DNA of 64,000 bases from positions 210,658 through 274,657 of the forward strand of contig CALWVS010000001.1 in NCBI GenBank assembly GCA_944385095.1, read 5' to 3'. This DNA comes from an uncultured Oscillospiraceae bacterium (lineage in GTDB: Bacteria; Bacillota; Clostridia; Oscillospirales; Oscillospiraceae). The translations under genes and the position numbers were made by a program. Below are positions 18,722 to 27,424 of this stretch, piece after piece. Within the stretch, counting starts at the first letter, position 1. Each line of letters starts with the position of its first letter. Below the pieces are notes generated by a model. That model did not search any database. It saw only the letters and a program-made list of their open reading frames with translations, and had not been told where the DNA came from.

Positions 18722-21622
18722 GTGACGAGTATGAAAAACTTAAAAAATACACTAGCAATGTTAGTTGCTAGTGTAGTAATGCTTTGTAATATAACAATAG
18801 TCCATGCGCAGGGTTCCTCTGATCATGTTGTGCGTGTTGGATTCCCAATTCAAGATGGCATATCTTATGTGGATGAATATGGAAACTATGCTGGATATTT
18901 GGTAGATTATCTGGAACAGTTAACTCTCTTTACAGACTGGGAGATTGAGTATGTTCAGGCAGAAGGAGATATGAATGCACAACTATCTACCTTACTGGAT
19001 CAACTGGAATGTGGTGAAATTGACATGATGGGTACCATGAATCGGAACGCGACCTTAGAGGAGATGTTCCTGTATCCAGATTATAGTTATGGTTCTACTT
19101 ATACTGTTTTGGCAGTTCGGGATGATTCCAGCTACATTTCAGAGGATTATTCCAATTGGGATGGAATTACCATTGCAACCTATCCCAAAATGGCAGGAAG
19201 AATGGAGCTTCTGAAGCAGTATGCAAAGGTCAATGGGTTCACCTATGAAGTGATAGAGTGTAAGGATGCAGATGAGATGGTGGACACTGTTTTTTCAGGT
19301 AGGGCTGATGCCATGCTTCAAGTGGATATTTCTATCATAGATGGATTAAGATGTATTGGACGGTTTTCCCCCACTCCCTACTATTTTGCGTTATCCAACG
19401 AACGGGAAGATTTGCTTCCTGAATTAAATGCTGCCATGGAAATTGTGGCTGTTTCCTATGAAAATCTACAGCATGAGTTGTATGAACGCTATTTTGTGGA
19501 TTCTTCTGATTTTTTTCGTGCATCTGAGGAGGAACTGGAATATATTCAGTCATTGGGACCACTTCGTGTATTATTCTTTACCGGAAATGCACCATTTCAA
19601 TACATTCGAAATGGTCAACTGGAGGGATTTGCTGTAGAATACTTCGACGATTTTGCAGAAAGTGTAGGTCTACAGTATGAGAAAGTGGTGGTAGATAGTC
19701 TGGATGAAGCAATCGAACTTGTGAGGAATGATCAGGTTGATTTGATTGCCTGTATGGCAACAGATTCTGCACTTTCTTATGAAGCAGGAATTCGATTATC
19801 TCTCCCTTACTTCCAGAGTTATGCAATTCGAACCTATTCTGTAGAACATCAGGGGACAGAAGAACAGGTACTGGACTTCAACATGAAGACAGAGGAAGCA
19901 TTGGATCAGGTACTGTCTAATGGAAATTATTGTGCCTGGGTGGATGGATATTCTTTGAACTATTATCTACGAAAAGGGACAGTGTATGACCATATTGTGA
20001 CAGACTGGGCAGATACAAAAGAGTTTTCCTATGCAGTTGCTGTTGTCAACGATCTTTCAGGCACCAGTAGAATGGTTTCGCTTTTAAACCAGTTTGCCAG
20101 TTCTATTAGTGATAAGGAGATACAGCTTCATTTGTCTGCACATCTTCTCAGTCCGATTGAATACACACCCAAAGAGTGGATCATGGCAAATAGAGCAGTA
20201 ATAGTGGGAATTGCCACAAGTATCATCTTTATGATTAGTGTGTTTATTTTTTATGTTTATCATAAAAAAATGGCGTATAAAACACTGGAGAGTGAAAATA
20301 AACTGCTTCATCTTTCCATCCATGACGAATTGACAGGTGCATACAATCGTACTTATTTTTGTAGACTCATGGAGAAGAAAATTGCAAACAGCGAGCCAGG
20401 TGCACTGGTGGCTCTAAATATCCACAATTTTAAATACATCAATGACACATATGGAACCCATCGGGCAGACCAGCTTCTCTGTAAAATGAAGGATATCTTA
20501 GCTGCCAATCTGACAGAACATGAGCTGCTGTGTCGACCCTCAGCGGACTGCTTTTATCTTGTGATTTCAGAGTATCTACCTGAAGAAGTGAGTCACAGAA
20601 TGGAAGGGATTCAGACACAGTTAAAAGAGATGGCACAGGAATTGCTGGATGGATATCGAATGTCCCTCTATTGTGGTGCAGTTTCTTCCGCTACATCTCC
20701 AGATATATCCAGTACACAGGCAAATTTGAACTGCCTCATGGTGGCATTGGCACACGCAAAACAAGAGCTTGATTCCATTGTCTGTATGTATAATGAAACC
20801 ATGCATCAAGAGGAGCAACTGAGACAGTATATTGAGGCAAATATGCATCGTGCTCTTGCGGAGAGCGAATATCAAGTCTATCTACAGCCAAAGATGAATT
20901 TACATACTGGTCAGATAGATAGTGCAGAGGCATTGGTTCGCTGGCAGACAAAGGAGAGGGGATTGCTTTTTCCAGATCAGTTTATTCCCTTGTTTGAACA
21001 GAATGGATTCTGCAAATGGCTGGACCTATATATGCTGGAAAAATCGTGCCAGATGCTTAGAAATTGGATGGATGCAGGGATTCCTCCCATTGTGATTTCC
21101 ATTAACCAGACAAAAGCACTATTTGTGAGTGATGATTATGTGGAAAAGCTACAGGAAATTACAGCCAAATATCAGGTTTCACCTCAGTATATTATGCTGG
21201 AAATTTTGGAGGGACTTGCTTTTGAAAACAGTGCTGAACTAAATGACACCATAGCACAGCTAAATCAGGCTGGTTTCCGTGTGTCTATGGATGATTTTGG
21301 CTCTGGCTACTCATCTTTGAATACCTTGGGAAAATTGTGTATTGATCAGATTAAATTAGACCGTATGTTTCTAATGGACTTGAGAAAAGAACAGAGAAAA
21401 GCCCAATATGAAGTGATGTCTTCTATTTTCGCCATGGCCAAGCGATTAGGCATTGAGATTGTGACTGAGGGTGTGGAAACCAAGGATGAGGAAGCGATGA
21501 TTTTGTCTACAGGGTGCGACTATGCACAAGGTTATTACTATAGCAAACCGATACCAGCACAAGAATTCTGCAATATTTTTCTAAAAGGAAAACAGTACAA
21601 TTCAAATACAGAGAAAATGTAG
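18722..21622 (+). CDS. Membrane c-di-GMP signalling protein: two solute-binding domains, degenerate GGDEF, EAL
   Basis: The 966-residue product has a signal sequence, two consecutive family-3 solute-binding domains outside the membrane (about 30-260 and 270-480), one transmembrane helix near 495-515, a GGDEF domain and an EAL domain. The GGDEF active-site motif is replaced (CRPSADCF), so it should not make c-di-GMP. The EAL domain keeps AEALVRW, MDDFGSGYSSL and EGVET, as expected of an active phosphodiesterase. The sensor halves suggest an amino-acid-like ligand controlling c-di-GMP breakdown. The GTG at 18722 is chosen because AGAGG lies 6 bases upstream; an ATG at 18731 is the alternative. 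Confidence 0.9.
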   Translation: MTSMKNLKNTLAMLVASVVMLCNITIVHAQGSSDHVVRVGFPIQDGISYVDEYGNYAGYLVDYLEQLTLFTDWEIEYVQAEGDMNAQLSTLLDQLECGEIDMMGTMNRNATLEEMFLYPDYSYGSTYTVLAVRDDSSYISEDYSNWDGITIATYPKMAGRMELLKQYAKVNGFTYEVIECKDADEMVDTVFSGRADAMLQVDISIIDGLRCIGRFSPTPYYFALSNEREDLLPELNAAMEIVAVSYENLQHELYERYFVDSSDFFRASEEELEYIQSLGPLRVLFFTGNAPFQYIRNGQLEGFAVEYFDDFAESVGLQYEKVVVDSLDEAIELVRNDQVDLIACMATDSALSYEAGIRLSLPYFQSYAIRTYSVEHQGTEEQVLDFNMKTEEALDQVLSNGNYCAWVDGYSLNYYLRKGTVYDHIVTDWADTKEFSYAVAVVNDLSGTSRMVSLLNQFASSISDKEIQLHLSAHLLSPIEYTPKEWIMANRAVIVGIATSIIFMISVFIFYVYHKKMAYKTLESENKLLHLSIHDELTGAYNRTYFCRLMEKKIANSEPGALVALNIHNFKYINDTYGTHRADQLLCKMKDILAANLTEHELLCRPSADCFYLVISEYLPEEVSHRMEGIQTQLKEMAQELLDGYRMSLYCGAVSSATSPDISSTQANLNCLMVALAHAKQELDSIVCMYNETMHQEEQLRQYIEANMHRALAESEYQVYLQPKMNLHTGQIDSAEALVRWQTKERGLLFPDQFIPLFEQNGFCKWLDLYMLEKSCQMLRNWMDAGIPPIVISINQTKALFVSDDYVEKLQEITAKYQVSPQYIMLEILEGLAFENSAELNDTIAQLNQAGFRVSMDDFGSGYSSLNTLGKLCIDQIKLDRMFLMDLRKEQRKAQYEVMSSIFAMAKRLGIEIVTEGVETKDEEAMILSTGCDYAQGYYYSKPIPAQEFCNIFLKGKQYNSNTEKM

Positions 21623-21632
21623 AAAATAGTGG

Positions 21633-21661
21633 TAGCAAAAAGAATGTATTTATGATATAAT
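21633..21661 (+). promoter_or_regulatory. Candidate promoter of the 5-oxoprolinase operon
   Basis: TATAAT at 21656 is perfect; the -35 box 17 bases upstream (TAGCAA) is weak, which suggests an activator or low basal use. The leader is about 65 bases. Confidence 0.5.
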
Positions 21662-21732
21662 ACAGACGTTATGATTGATTATGAAAATCGGTCATATCTG
21701 GTTTTTGTTATTCTAAATAGGGAGGTTTTTTC

Positions 21733-22500
21733 ATGTACAAAGTGGATTTGAACAGTGATTTGGGTGAAAGTTTTGGTGCCTATACCATTGGGCTGGATGG
21801 GGAAGTGATTCAATATGTTTCCTCTGCCAATGTGGCCTGTGGATATCACGCTGGTGACCCTCTGGTGATGGACCAGACAGTGTCTGCTGCCAAGAAAGCA
21901 GGTGTTGCAGTGGGTGCACACCCTGGTTATCCTGATTTGATGGGATTTGGTAGACGAAATATGGTCTGTTCTCCTAAAGAAGTCAAAGCTTATATTCAAT
22001 ATCAACTGGGTGCGCTGATGGCGTTTACCGCTGCTCATGGTGTGAAGTTGCAGCACTGCAAGCCTCACGGCTCCCTGTATAACATGGCTGCCAAGGATAT
22101 GGAACTGGCTATGGCGATTGCTGAGGGAATCTATAGTGTAGACAAAGATGTCATTCTGTTGGGTCTTGCAGGCAGCAAGATGCTGGAGGCAGGAAAGCAG
22201 GTTGGTCTGCGTGTAGCCAGCGAAGTCTTTGCTGACCGTGCTTACCAGGCAGATGGTTCTCTGGTGCCACGGAAACAGCCTGGAGCAGTGATTCACGACA
22301 AAGAGGAAGCCATTGCCCGTACCATCCGCATGGTGACAGAGGGAAAAGTGACTGCCATTACAGGGGAGGATGTGAGCATTGATGCCCATTCTATCTGTGT
22401 CCATGGTGATAATCCCTCTGCGGTAGAATTTGTGAAGAATATCAGAGCGGAGCTGGAAGCAAAAGGTGTTACCATTGCTCCCATTGCAGATATTGTGTGA
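21733..22500 (+). CDS. pxpA: 5-oxoprolinase subunit A
   Basis: The 255-residue product is of the LamB/YcsF family. With PxpB and PxpC it forms the bacterial ATP-dependent 5-oxoprolinase, which opens 5-oxoproline (pyroglutamate) to glutamate. The family start ([17 protein letters not shown]) and [13 protein letters not shown] are present. An AGGGAGG site precedes the ATG. The other two subunits lie 1.4 kb downstream in the same direction, separated by a transporter gene, as in the ycsFGI-kip locus of B. subtilis. Confidence 0.95.
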   Translation: MYKVDLNSDLGESFGAYTIGLDGEVIQYVSSANVACGYHAGDPLVMDQTVSAAKKAGVAVGAHPGYPDLMGFGRRNMVCSPKEVKAYIQYQLGALMAFTAAHGVKLQHCKPHGSLYNMAAKDMELAMAIAEGIYSVDKDVILLGLAGSKMLEAGKQVGLRVASEVFADRAYQADGSLVPRKQPGAVIHDKEEAIARTIRMVTEGKVTAITGEDVSIDAHSICVHGDNPSAVEFVKNIRAELEAKGVTIAPIADIV

Positions 22501-22546
22501 GAGATTGTAAAAGGAGACTCTCAAAAGAAATTAGGAGGTCAATGTT

Positions 22547-23821
22547 ATGAGTAATCAACCCAATACCCCAACTCAGCCCAAATCCACGGCAGCAAAACCA
22601 AGCCGGTCTGTTCTGTTTGGTGCCGCTTTTCTGATGGCCACTTCTGCCATTGGACCGGGGTTCTTAACCCAAACATCTACCTTTACAGCCAAACATGGTG
22701 CAGCATTGGCTTTGGTCATTGTGCTGGCAATCATAATGGATATCACTGCCCAAATGAACATTTGGTCTGTGGTGACTGTGTCCAAAATGCGTGCACAGGA
22801 TGTAGCCAATAAGCTTCTGCCCGGTTTGGGTGTCATCATTGCCATTCTGGTGGCAATTGGAGGACTTGCCTTTAATGTAGGCAATGTAGGAGGCGTGGCT
22901 CTGGGCTTCAATGCCATGATTGGTCTGGACCAAAAAATTGGTGCAGTGGTAGCTGGATGTCTGGGTATCATTATTTTTATCAATAAGAATGCAAAGACCA
23001 TTATGGATAAGGTGGCAACCATTTTGGCTGCTGTGATTTTGATTACCGTGTTGGTTGTGGCAGTGATTTCTGAACCCCCTCTGGGTGAAGTTGGAAAAGG
23101 AATGGTCAATTTTGGATATCTGCTCGACCCTGAAACACAGATGTTTACTGCTTTGACTACCATTCTGGGTGGTTCCTGTGGCGGTTATATTGCTTTTTCT
23201 GGTGCACACCGTCTGTTAGATGCTGGTGTTTCCGGTGTGGAGAATATTACACATGTGCGTAAGAGTGTGATCCAGGGCTGTGGCACTTCTGGTGTAGTGC
23301 GTATCCTGCTGTTTTTGGCAGTGCTTGGCACCTGTATGAGTGGAACCCAGTGGATTGCAGCCAATGCAGAAAGCATTTTGGGCGCAACCAACCCAGCCGC
23401 TGAGGCATTCCGTCTGGCTGCTGGTGACATTGGCTATCGTCTGTTTGGTCTGTGTCTGTTTTCTGCTGGTGTCTCCTCTGTGGTAGGCGCAGCTTATACT
23501 TCTGTATCTTTCCTAAAGACTTTGCATCCATTCATTGCTCAGTATGAGCGTCAGTTTGTGGTAGGCTTCATTGCCTTCTCCACAATTATGATGGTGGTAT
23601 TGGGCAATGCTGCCGCCCTGCTCATTATTGCAGGTGCTTTTAATGGTTTGATTCTCCCAGTTACCTTGGGTGTCATGATTATTGCTGGGTATCAGAGACG
23701 TATTGTGGGTAGTGAGTACAAGCATCCCATGTGGTTGACACTGATAGGTGCCATTGTAGTATTGGTTGCACTGTTTTCTGGAATCCAGACTGTGCCTACC
23801 ATTACAGATCTATTTGCCTGA
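22547..23821 (+). CDS. NRAMP-family transporter, YcsG-like
   Basis: The 424-residue product has about eleven predicted membrane helices and the NRAMP/SLC11 fold signature region. In metal-transporting NRAMPs helix 1 carries DPGN; here the corresponding segment reads SAIGPGFLTQT, without the metal-binding Asp and Asn. Together with its place between pxpA and pxpB, this argues that the substrate is not a divalent metal but possibly 5-oxoproline or a related compound. That is inference from context; no substrate is shown by the sequence. Confidence 0.85.
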   Translation: MSNQPNTPTQPKSTAAKPSRSVLFGAAFLMATSAIGPGFLTQTSTFTAKHGAALALVIVLAIIMDITAQMNIWSVVTVSKMRAQDVANKLLPGLGVIIAILVAIGGLAFNVGNVGGVALGFNAMIGLDQKIGAVVAGCLGIIIFINKNAKTIMDKVATILAAVILITVLVVAVISEPPLGEVGKGMVNFGYLLDPETQMFTALTTILGGSCGGYIAFSGAHRLLDAGVSGVENITHVRKSVIQGCGTSGVVRILLFLAVLGTCMSGTQWIAANAESILGATNPAAEAFRLAAGDIGYRLFGLCLFSAGVSSVVGAAYTSVSFLKTLHPFIAQYERQFVVGFIAFSTIMMVVLGNAAALLIIAGAFNGLILPVTLGVMIIAGYQRRIVGSEYKHPMWLTLIGAIVVLVALFSGIQTVPTITDLFA

Positions 23822-23830
23822 TTTACTTGT

Positions 23831-23856
23831 GGTACACCTGCCAAAGCAGGTGTACC
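23831..23856 (+). other. Intercistronic hairpin between transporter gene and pxpB
   Basis: A perfect 10-base-pair stem (GGTACACCTG) with a 6-base loop and no following T-run. It could set mRNA stability or relative expression within the operon rather than stop transcription. Confidence 0.6.
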
Positions 23857-23879
23857 AATCATATGGAAAGGAGACAGCT

Positions 23880-24617
23880 ATGTCAGATGTAAGATTTCTC
23901 CTGACTGGAGATACCTCTCTGTCAGTGGAGTTTGGCAATGAAATCAATATAGAAATCAATGCCAAAATTCGTGCTTTCAACATTGCATTGGAGCAAAGTG
24001 GAATTGCTGGGATTGTGGAGACAGTGCCAACCTATCGGTCCCTGATGGTTCACTATGACCCAGGTGTTATTCTGTATGACGATTTGGTGAAGAAAATGAA
24101 AGGTTTGCTGGGAAGTTTGGACAAAATTCAAATCCCACCCAGTTCTGTTTTGGAAGTTCCTGTGCTATATGGTGGGGAAGCTGGTCCTGATTTGGATTTT
24201 GTTGCAGAACATGCTGGTAAGACAGCAGAAGAAGTTATCAAAATTCATACTTCCACAGAGTACCTCATTTATATGCTGGGCTTTACCCCTGGTTTCACCT
24301 ATTTGGGTGGTATGGATGAATCCATTGCTACTCCTCGTCTAAAGCAGCCTAGAGTGAAGATTCCAGCCGGTTCTGTGGGTATTGCAGGTTCTCAAACTGG
24401 TGTGTATCCCATTGATTCCCCGGGTGGATGGCAGCTCATTGGTCAGACTCCGGTTCGGATGTATGACCCAAATCGTGCAGAGCCAATTCTTCCAAAAGCT
24501 GGAGAGTATATCAAATTCTATTCCATTACCAAGGCTGAGTTTGATGAGATTGCGGCTCAGGAGGCTGCGGGTACTTACACATATAAGCGTCATCCGAGAG
24601 GGGAGGCAACAACATGA
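23880..24617 (+). CDS. pxpB: 5-oxoprolinase subunit B (KipI family)
   Basis: The 245-residue product begins DVRFLLTGDTSLSVEFG and contains the family core GFTPGFTYLGG. PxpB and PxpC together form the part of 5-oxoprolinase that activates the substrate with ATP. The B. subtilis homologue was first described as the kinase inhibitor KipI. The ATG at 23880 follows AAAGGAGA and the hairpin; an upstream extension would overlap the transporter gene. It overlaps pxpC by 4 bases. Confidence 0.95.
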   Translation: MSDVRFLLTGDTSLSVEFGNEINIEINAKIRAFNIALEQSGIAGIVETVPTYRSLMVHYDPGVILYDDLVKKMKGLLGSLDKIQIPPSSVLEVPVLYGGEAGPDLDFVAEHAGKTAEEVIKIHTSTEYLIYMLGFTPGFTYLGGMDESIATPRLKQPRVKIPAGSVGIAGSQTGVYPIDSPGGWQLIGQTPVRMYDPNRAEPILPKAGEYIKFYSITKAEFDEIAAQEAAGTYTYKRHPRGEATT

Positions 24618-25558
24618 GTGTGACTGTTTTGAATCCTGGTTTGCTTACCACAGTACAGGATATGGGACGGGTAGGCTATCAACAGTTTGGTGTATCTGTG
24701 TCTGGTGTGATGGACCCAAGAGCAGCTTCTATTGCCAATATTCTAGTGGGCAATGAGGAGGGAGAGGCAGTGCTGGAGTGTACCATGATGGGACCTCAGC
24801 TCCGCTTTGATGTGTCCAACTGCATTGCCATTACAGGTGGAGATTTGGGTCCTACATTGGATGGGGCTCCTATTCCTAATTATGCCGCTGTGAGTGTACA
24901 GGCAGGGCAGGTGCTGCGGTTTACTGCACCAAAGACTGGATGTCGGTGTTTTATTGCCTTTGCTGGCGGTCTGGATATTCCTGTGGTTATGGGCAGTCGC
25001 TCCACTTATCTGAAAGCAAAGATTGGTGGATTGGAGGGGCGTAAACTCCAGAAAGACGATGTGATTGGATTCCGCGACCCTAAGACACAGTTGAAAAATA
25101 TGAATGACCGAAATCTCTATCCAGAGTTTGTACCTAGAGCAGTGTATACCGTTCGTGTGGTGATGGGACCACAGGACGACGCCTTTACCCAGAAGGGAAT
25201 TCAAACATTCCTGAATGAAACTTACACAGTGACCCCAGAATTTGACCGTATGGGTTGCCGTCTGGAAGGTGCTGTGATTGAACATGTACAGAGTGGAGAT
25301 ATTATCTCAGATGGCATTGCATTTGGAGCCATTCAGGTTCCATCCTCTGGTCAGCCTATTATTATGCTGGCAGATCGTCAGACAACGGGTGGCTATACCA
25401 AAATTGCCAATGTAATTACCGCAGATTTTCGCATTTTAGGGCAACTGAAAGGCGGAGATAAGGTGCGATTTGAAAAAGTTTCCATTGCCCACGCACAGGA
25501 TGCCCTGCTGACACAGCGGGCAGCCCTGCGCCTGTTGCGCAAGTCAGTGGACCGGTAA
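24614..25558 (+). CDS. pxpC: 5-oxoprolinase subunit C (KipA family)
   Basis: The 314-residue product starts VTVLNPGLLTTVQDMGRVGY, diagnostic of the biotin-dependent-carboxylase-like/KipA family that forms 5-oxoprolinase with PxpA and PxpB. The ATGA overlap with pxpB indicates coupled synthesis of the two partners. The length is normal and no key region appears missing. Confidence 0.95.
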   Translation: MSVTVLNPGLLTTVQDMGRVGYQQFGVSVSGVMDPRAASIANILVGNEEGEAVLECTMMGPQLRFDVSNCIAITGGDLGPTLDGAPIPNYAAVSVQAGQVLRFTAPKTGCRCFIAFAGGLDIPVVMGSRSTYLKAKIGGLEGRKLQKDDVIGFRDPKTQLKNMNDRNLYPEFVPRAVYTVRVVMGPQDDAFTQKGIQTFLNETYTVTPEFDRMGCRLEGAVIEHVQSGDIISDGIAFGAIQVPSSGQPIIMLADRQTTGGYTKIANVITADFRILGQLKGGDKVRFEKVSIAHAQDALLTQRAALRLLRKSVDR

Positions 25559-25573
25559 GGAGGGAATCAACCA

Positions 25574-26389
25574 ATGGCATTTGATATTACTCCCTATGTA
25601 GATAAAAAACCCAGTGAAGTGCGGCAAATCATTCGAGAGGGCATCATTGATTTTCCCACCGCTGGTATGTGTCGGGGCTATGCCCAAGCCAATTTGGTGA
25701 TCCTTCCACCGGAATATGCGTCTGATTTTGAGGCATATACCAAGAAAAATCCATTCCCCTGTCCTGTATTGGAAATCATTAAGGGGACACCCGAAACCCA
25801 TGCCATGGGTGAGGGTGGCAACATTTGTACAGATATTCCCCGTTACCGCATTTATCGGGATGGTGTATTTTCAGAAGAAATCACAGATGCCTCCCAATAT
25901 TGGCAAGAAGGGTATGTGGGCTTTCTCATTGGCTGTTCCTTCTCCTTTGAGGAGGCGTTGATGGCAGCAGGAATTCCTGTGCGTCACATTGAGCAGGGCT
26001 GTAATGTACCTATGTTCAAAACCAATATTCAGACCGAGAAGGCAGGACCGTTTGAAGGTCCTATGGTATGTTCCATGCGTCCTATGACTCCAGAACAGGC
26101 TCAGATGGCATATGACATCACTGTGAAGATGCCAAATGTGCACGGTGCTCCTGTACAGATTGGAGAACCAGAAAAAATCGGGGTTATGGATGTGATGAAG
26201 CCTGACTATGGGGACCCAGTGGAAATTCGGCAGGGAGAAATTCCTGTGTTCTGGCCATGTGGTGTGACCCCTCAGGCGGCAGTGGAGAATGCCAAACCTC
26301 CCATTGTGATTACCCACGCACCAGGACACATGTTTATTACAGATATTCTAAATACAGAATTGAATGATTATTTAGAGAAAAGAAAATAA
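25574..26389 (+). CDS. DUF1445 protein, D-glutamate cyclase / YcsI-like
   Basis: The 271-residue product is a full-length DUF1445 protein (CRGYAQANLVILP, then FLIGCSFSFEEAL and HIEQGCNVPMFKT). The mammalian mitochondrial homologue converts D-glutamate to 5-oxo-D-proline; bacterial members are often labelled hydro-lyases without proof. Lying 15 bases after pxpC with an AAGGAGGG site, it is probably part of the operon and suggests a link between D-glutamate and 5-oxoproline in this organism. A terminator follows. Confidence 0.85.
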   Translation: MAFDITPYVDKKPSEVRQIIREGIIDFPTAGMCRGYAQANLVILPPEYASDFEAYTKKNPFPCPVLEIIKGTPETHAMGEGGNICTDIPRYRIYRDGVFSEEITDASQYWQEGYVGFLIGCSFSFEEALMAAGIPVRHIEQGCNVPMFKTNIQTEKAGPFEGPMVCSMRPMTPEQAQMAYDITVKMPNVHGAPVQIGEPEKIGVMDVMKPDYGDPVEIRQGEIPVFWPCGVTPQAAVENAKPPIVITHAPGHMFITDILNTELNDYLEKRK

Positions 26390-26443
26390 AGTTACATAGA
26401 AGCTGACTATTCAGGTAGTATTTCATTTTAGAAAGAGTAAGCA

Positions 26444-26492
26444 AAACAGCCCCATTAGTTCCAATTTGAGTAACAGAGTGGGGCTGTTTCAT
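26444..26492 (+). terminator. Intrinsic terminator of the 5-oxoprolinase operon
   Basis: AAACAGCCCCA and its exact complement, with a 24-base loop region, end in TTT-C-A-TTT. Confidence 0.8.
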
Positions 26493-26513
26493 TTGTAGAG
26501 AGGATAAAATAAT

Positions 26514-27227
26514 ATGAGGTTATTAAAAAAATTCTTCACAGCATTTTGCTGTATGTGTATGGCAGTGGGTTTGGTCTCCTGTAGTAGTAGCATTACAGAT
26601 GATGCAACTGTATATGTACAGGGATTGTTAGACTCTGCCTATCTGGGAAAGACCAGTCAGGAGTACATTGATGTTGTGGAAGGTATGACAGAGGCAGATG
26701 CACAGGAGGAGCGAGACACCAATCTTGAGGTAGAGGCAGACTATATGCTTTCCTTTTTGGCAGTAGAAATGCCCACAGATGCAGTCAATGAGCGGGCAAG
26801 AGAAGTAGTGGCAGAGATTTATTCCTATGCCAAGTACAGTGTAAAGCCAGCGGAGAAACTAAGCAGTGGCGATTTGGCAGTAGAAGTGACTGTTTCCCCC
26901 ATTGAAATCATTCCTCTTGTTACAGATGACCAGCTCATGCAAATGTGGGAGGATGTGAAACAGCAGGCAGGAGTCACAGATGAAGACCTGATGATGATGA
27001 GCGATGAGGAGTATCAAGCAATAGATGAACAGTATGCTATGGCTCTGTTGGATCATTTGGAAAGTTTGATTCCTGAAATTACCTATGGTGAAGATCAAAT
27101 TATTATGCTTCAGATGAAAGAGGAAGATGGTTATTATTCTCTGGTGGATTCTGGAATGCAAAAACTGGATGAAGTCATGATTGACTATAACGGTTCCTAT
27201 ATGCAACAAGTGAATGAAACAGTCTAA
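26514..27227 (+). CDS. Predicted lipoprotein of unknown function
   Basis: The 237-residue product has a lipoprotein signal peptide with lipobox LVSC at residue 23, so it should be anchored to the outer face of the membrane after lipid modification. The mature part is acidic and mainly helical, without a motif I can name. An AGAGGATA site precedes the ATG. It stands alone between two terminators. I do not recognise a function. Confidence 0.8.
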   Translation: MRLLKKFFTAFCCMCMAVGLVSCSSSITDDATVYVQGLLDSAYLGKTSQEYIDVVEGMTEADAQEERDTNLEVEADYMLSFLAVEMPTDAVNERAREVVAEIYSYAKYSVKPAEKLSSGDLAVEVTVSPIEIIPLVTDDQLMQMWEDVKQQAGVTDEDLMMMSDEEYQAIDEQYAMALLDHLESLIPEITYGEDQIIMLQMKEEDGYYSLVDSGMQKLDEVMIDYNGSYMQQVNETV

Positions 27228-27266
27228 TCAAAACGGAAGACAGGGATTCATCCTATAGCAGCATAG

Positions 27267-27322
27267 AAAAGAGCACTTTCATATAGATGCCAATGTGGTA
27301 TCCGTGTGGAAGGGCTCTTTTT
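27267..27322 (+). terminator. Long-stem intrinsic terminator after the lipoprotein gene
   Basis: A stem of more than 20 pairs with wobbles and small defects (AAAAGAGC to GCTCTTTT) closes on a 3-base loop and is followed by T residues. Confidence 0.85.
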
Positions 27323-27360
27323 TGGTAACAGAGAGAAGATATTTTGACCATCCTCGCTGG

Positions 27361-27389
27361 TTGCTTTTCCATCCTATTTGGAGTATGAT
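27361..27389 (+). promoter_or_regulatory. Promoter of nadE
   Basis: TTGCTT and TATGAT are spaced by 17 bases, about 36 bases before the nadE start. Confidence 0.6.
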
Positions 27390-27424
27390 AAACACAATGA
27401 AAATTCCCAAGGAGGCGTTCTATT

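Noticed and set aside
22547-23821. Annotation as a manganese or iron NRAMP transporter
   Set aside because: The helix-1 DPGN metal site is replaced by GPGF and the gene sits inside the 5-oxoprolinase operon, so metal transport is not supported.
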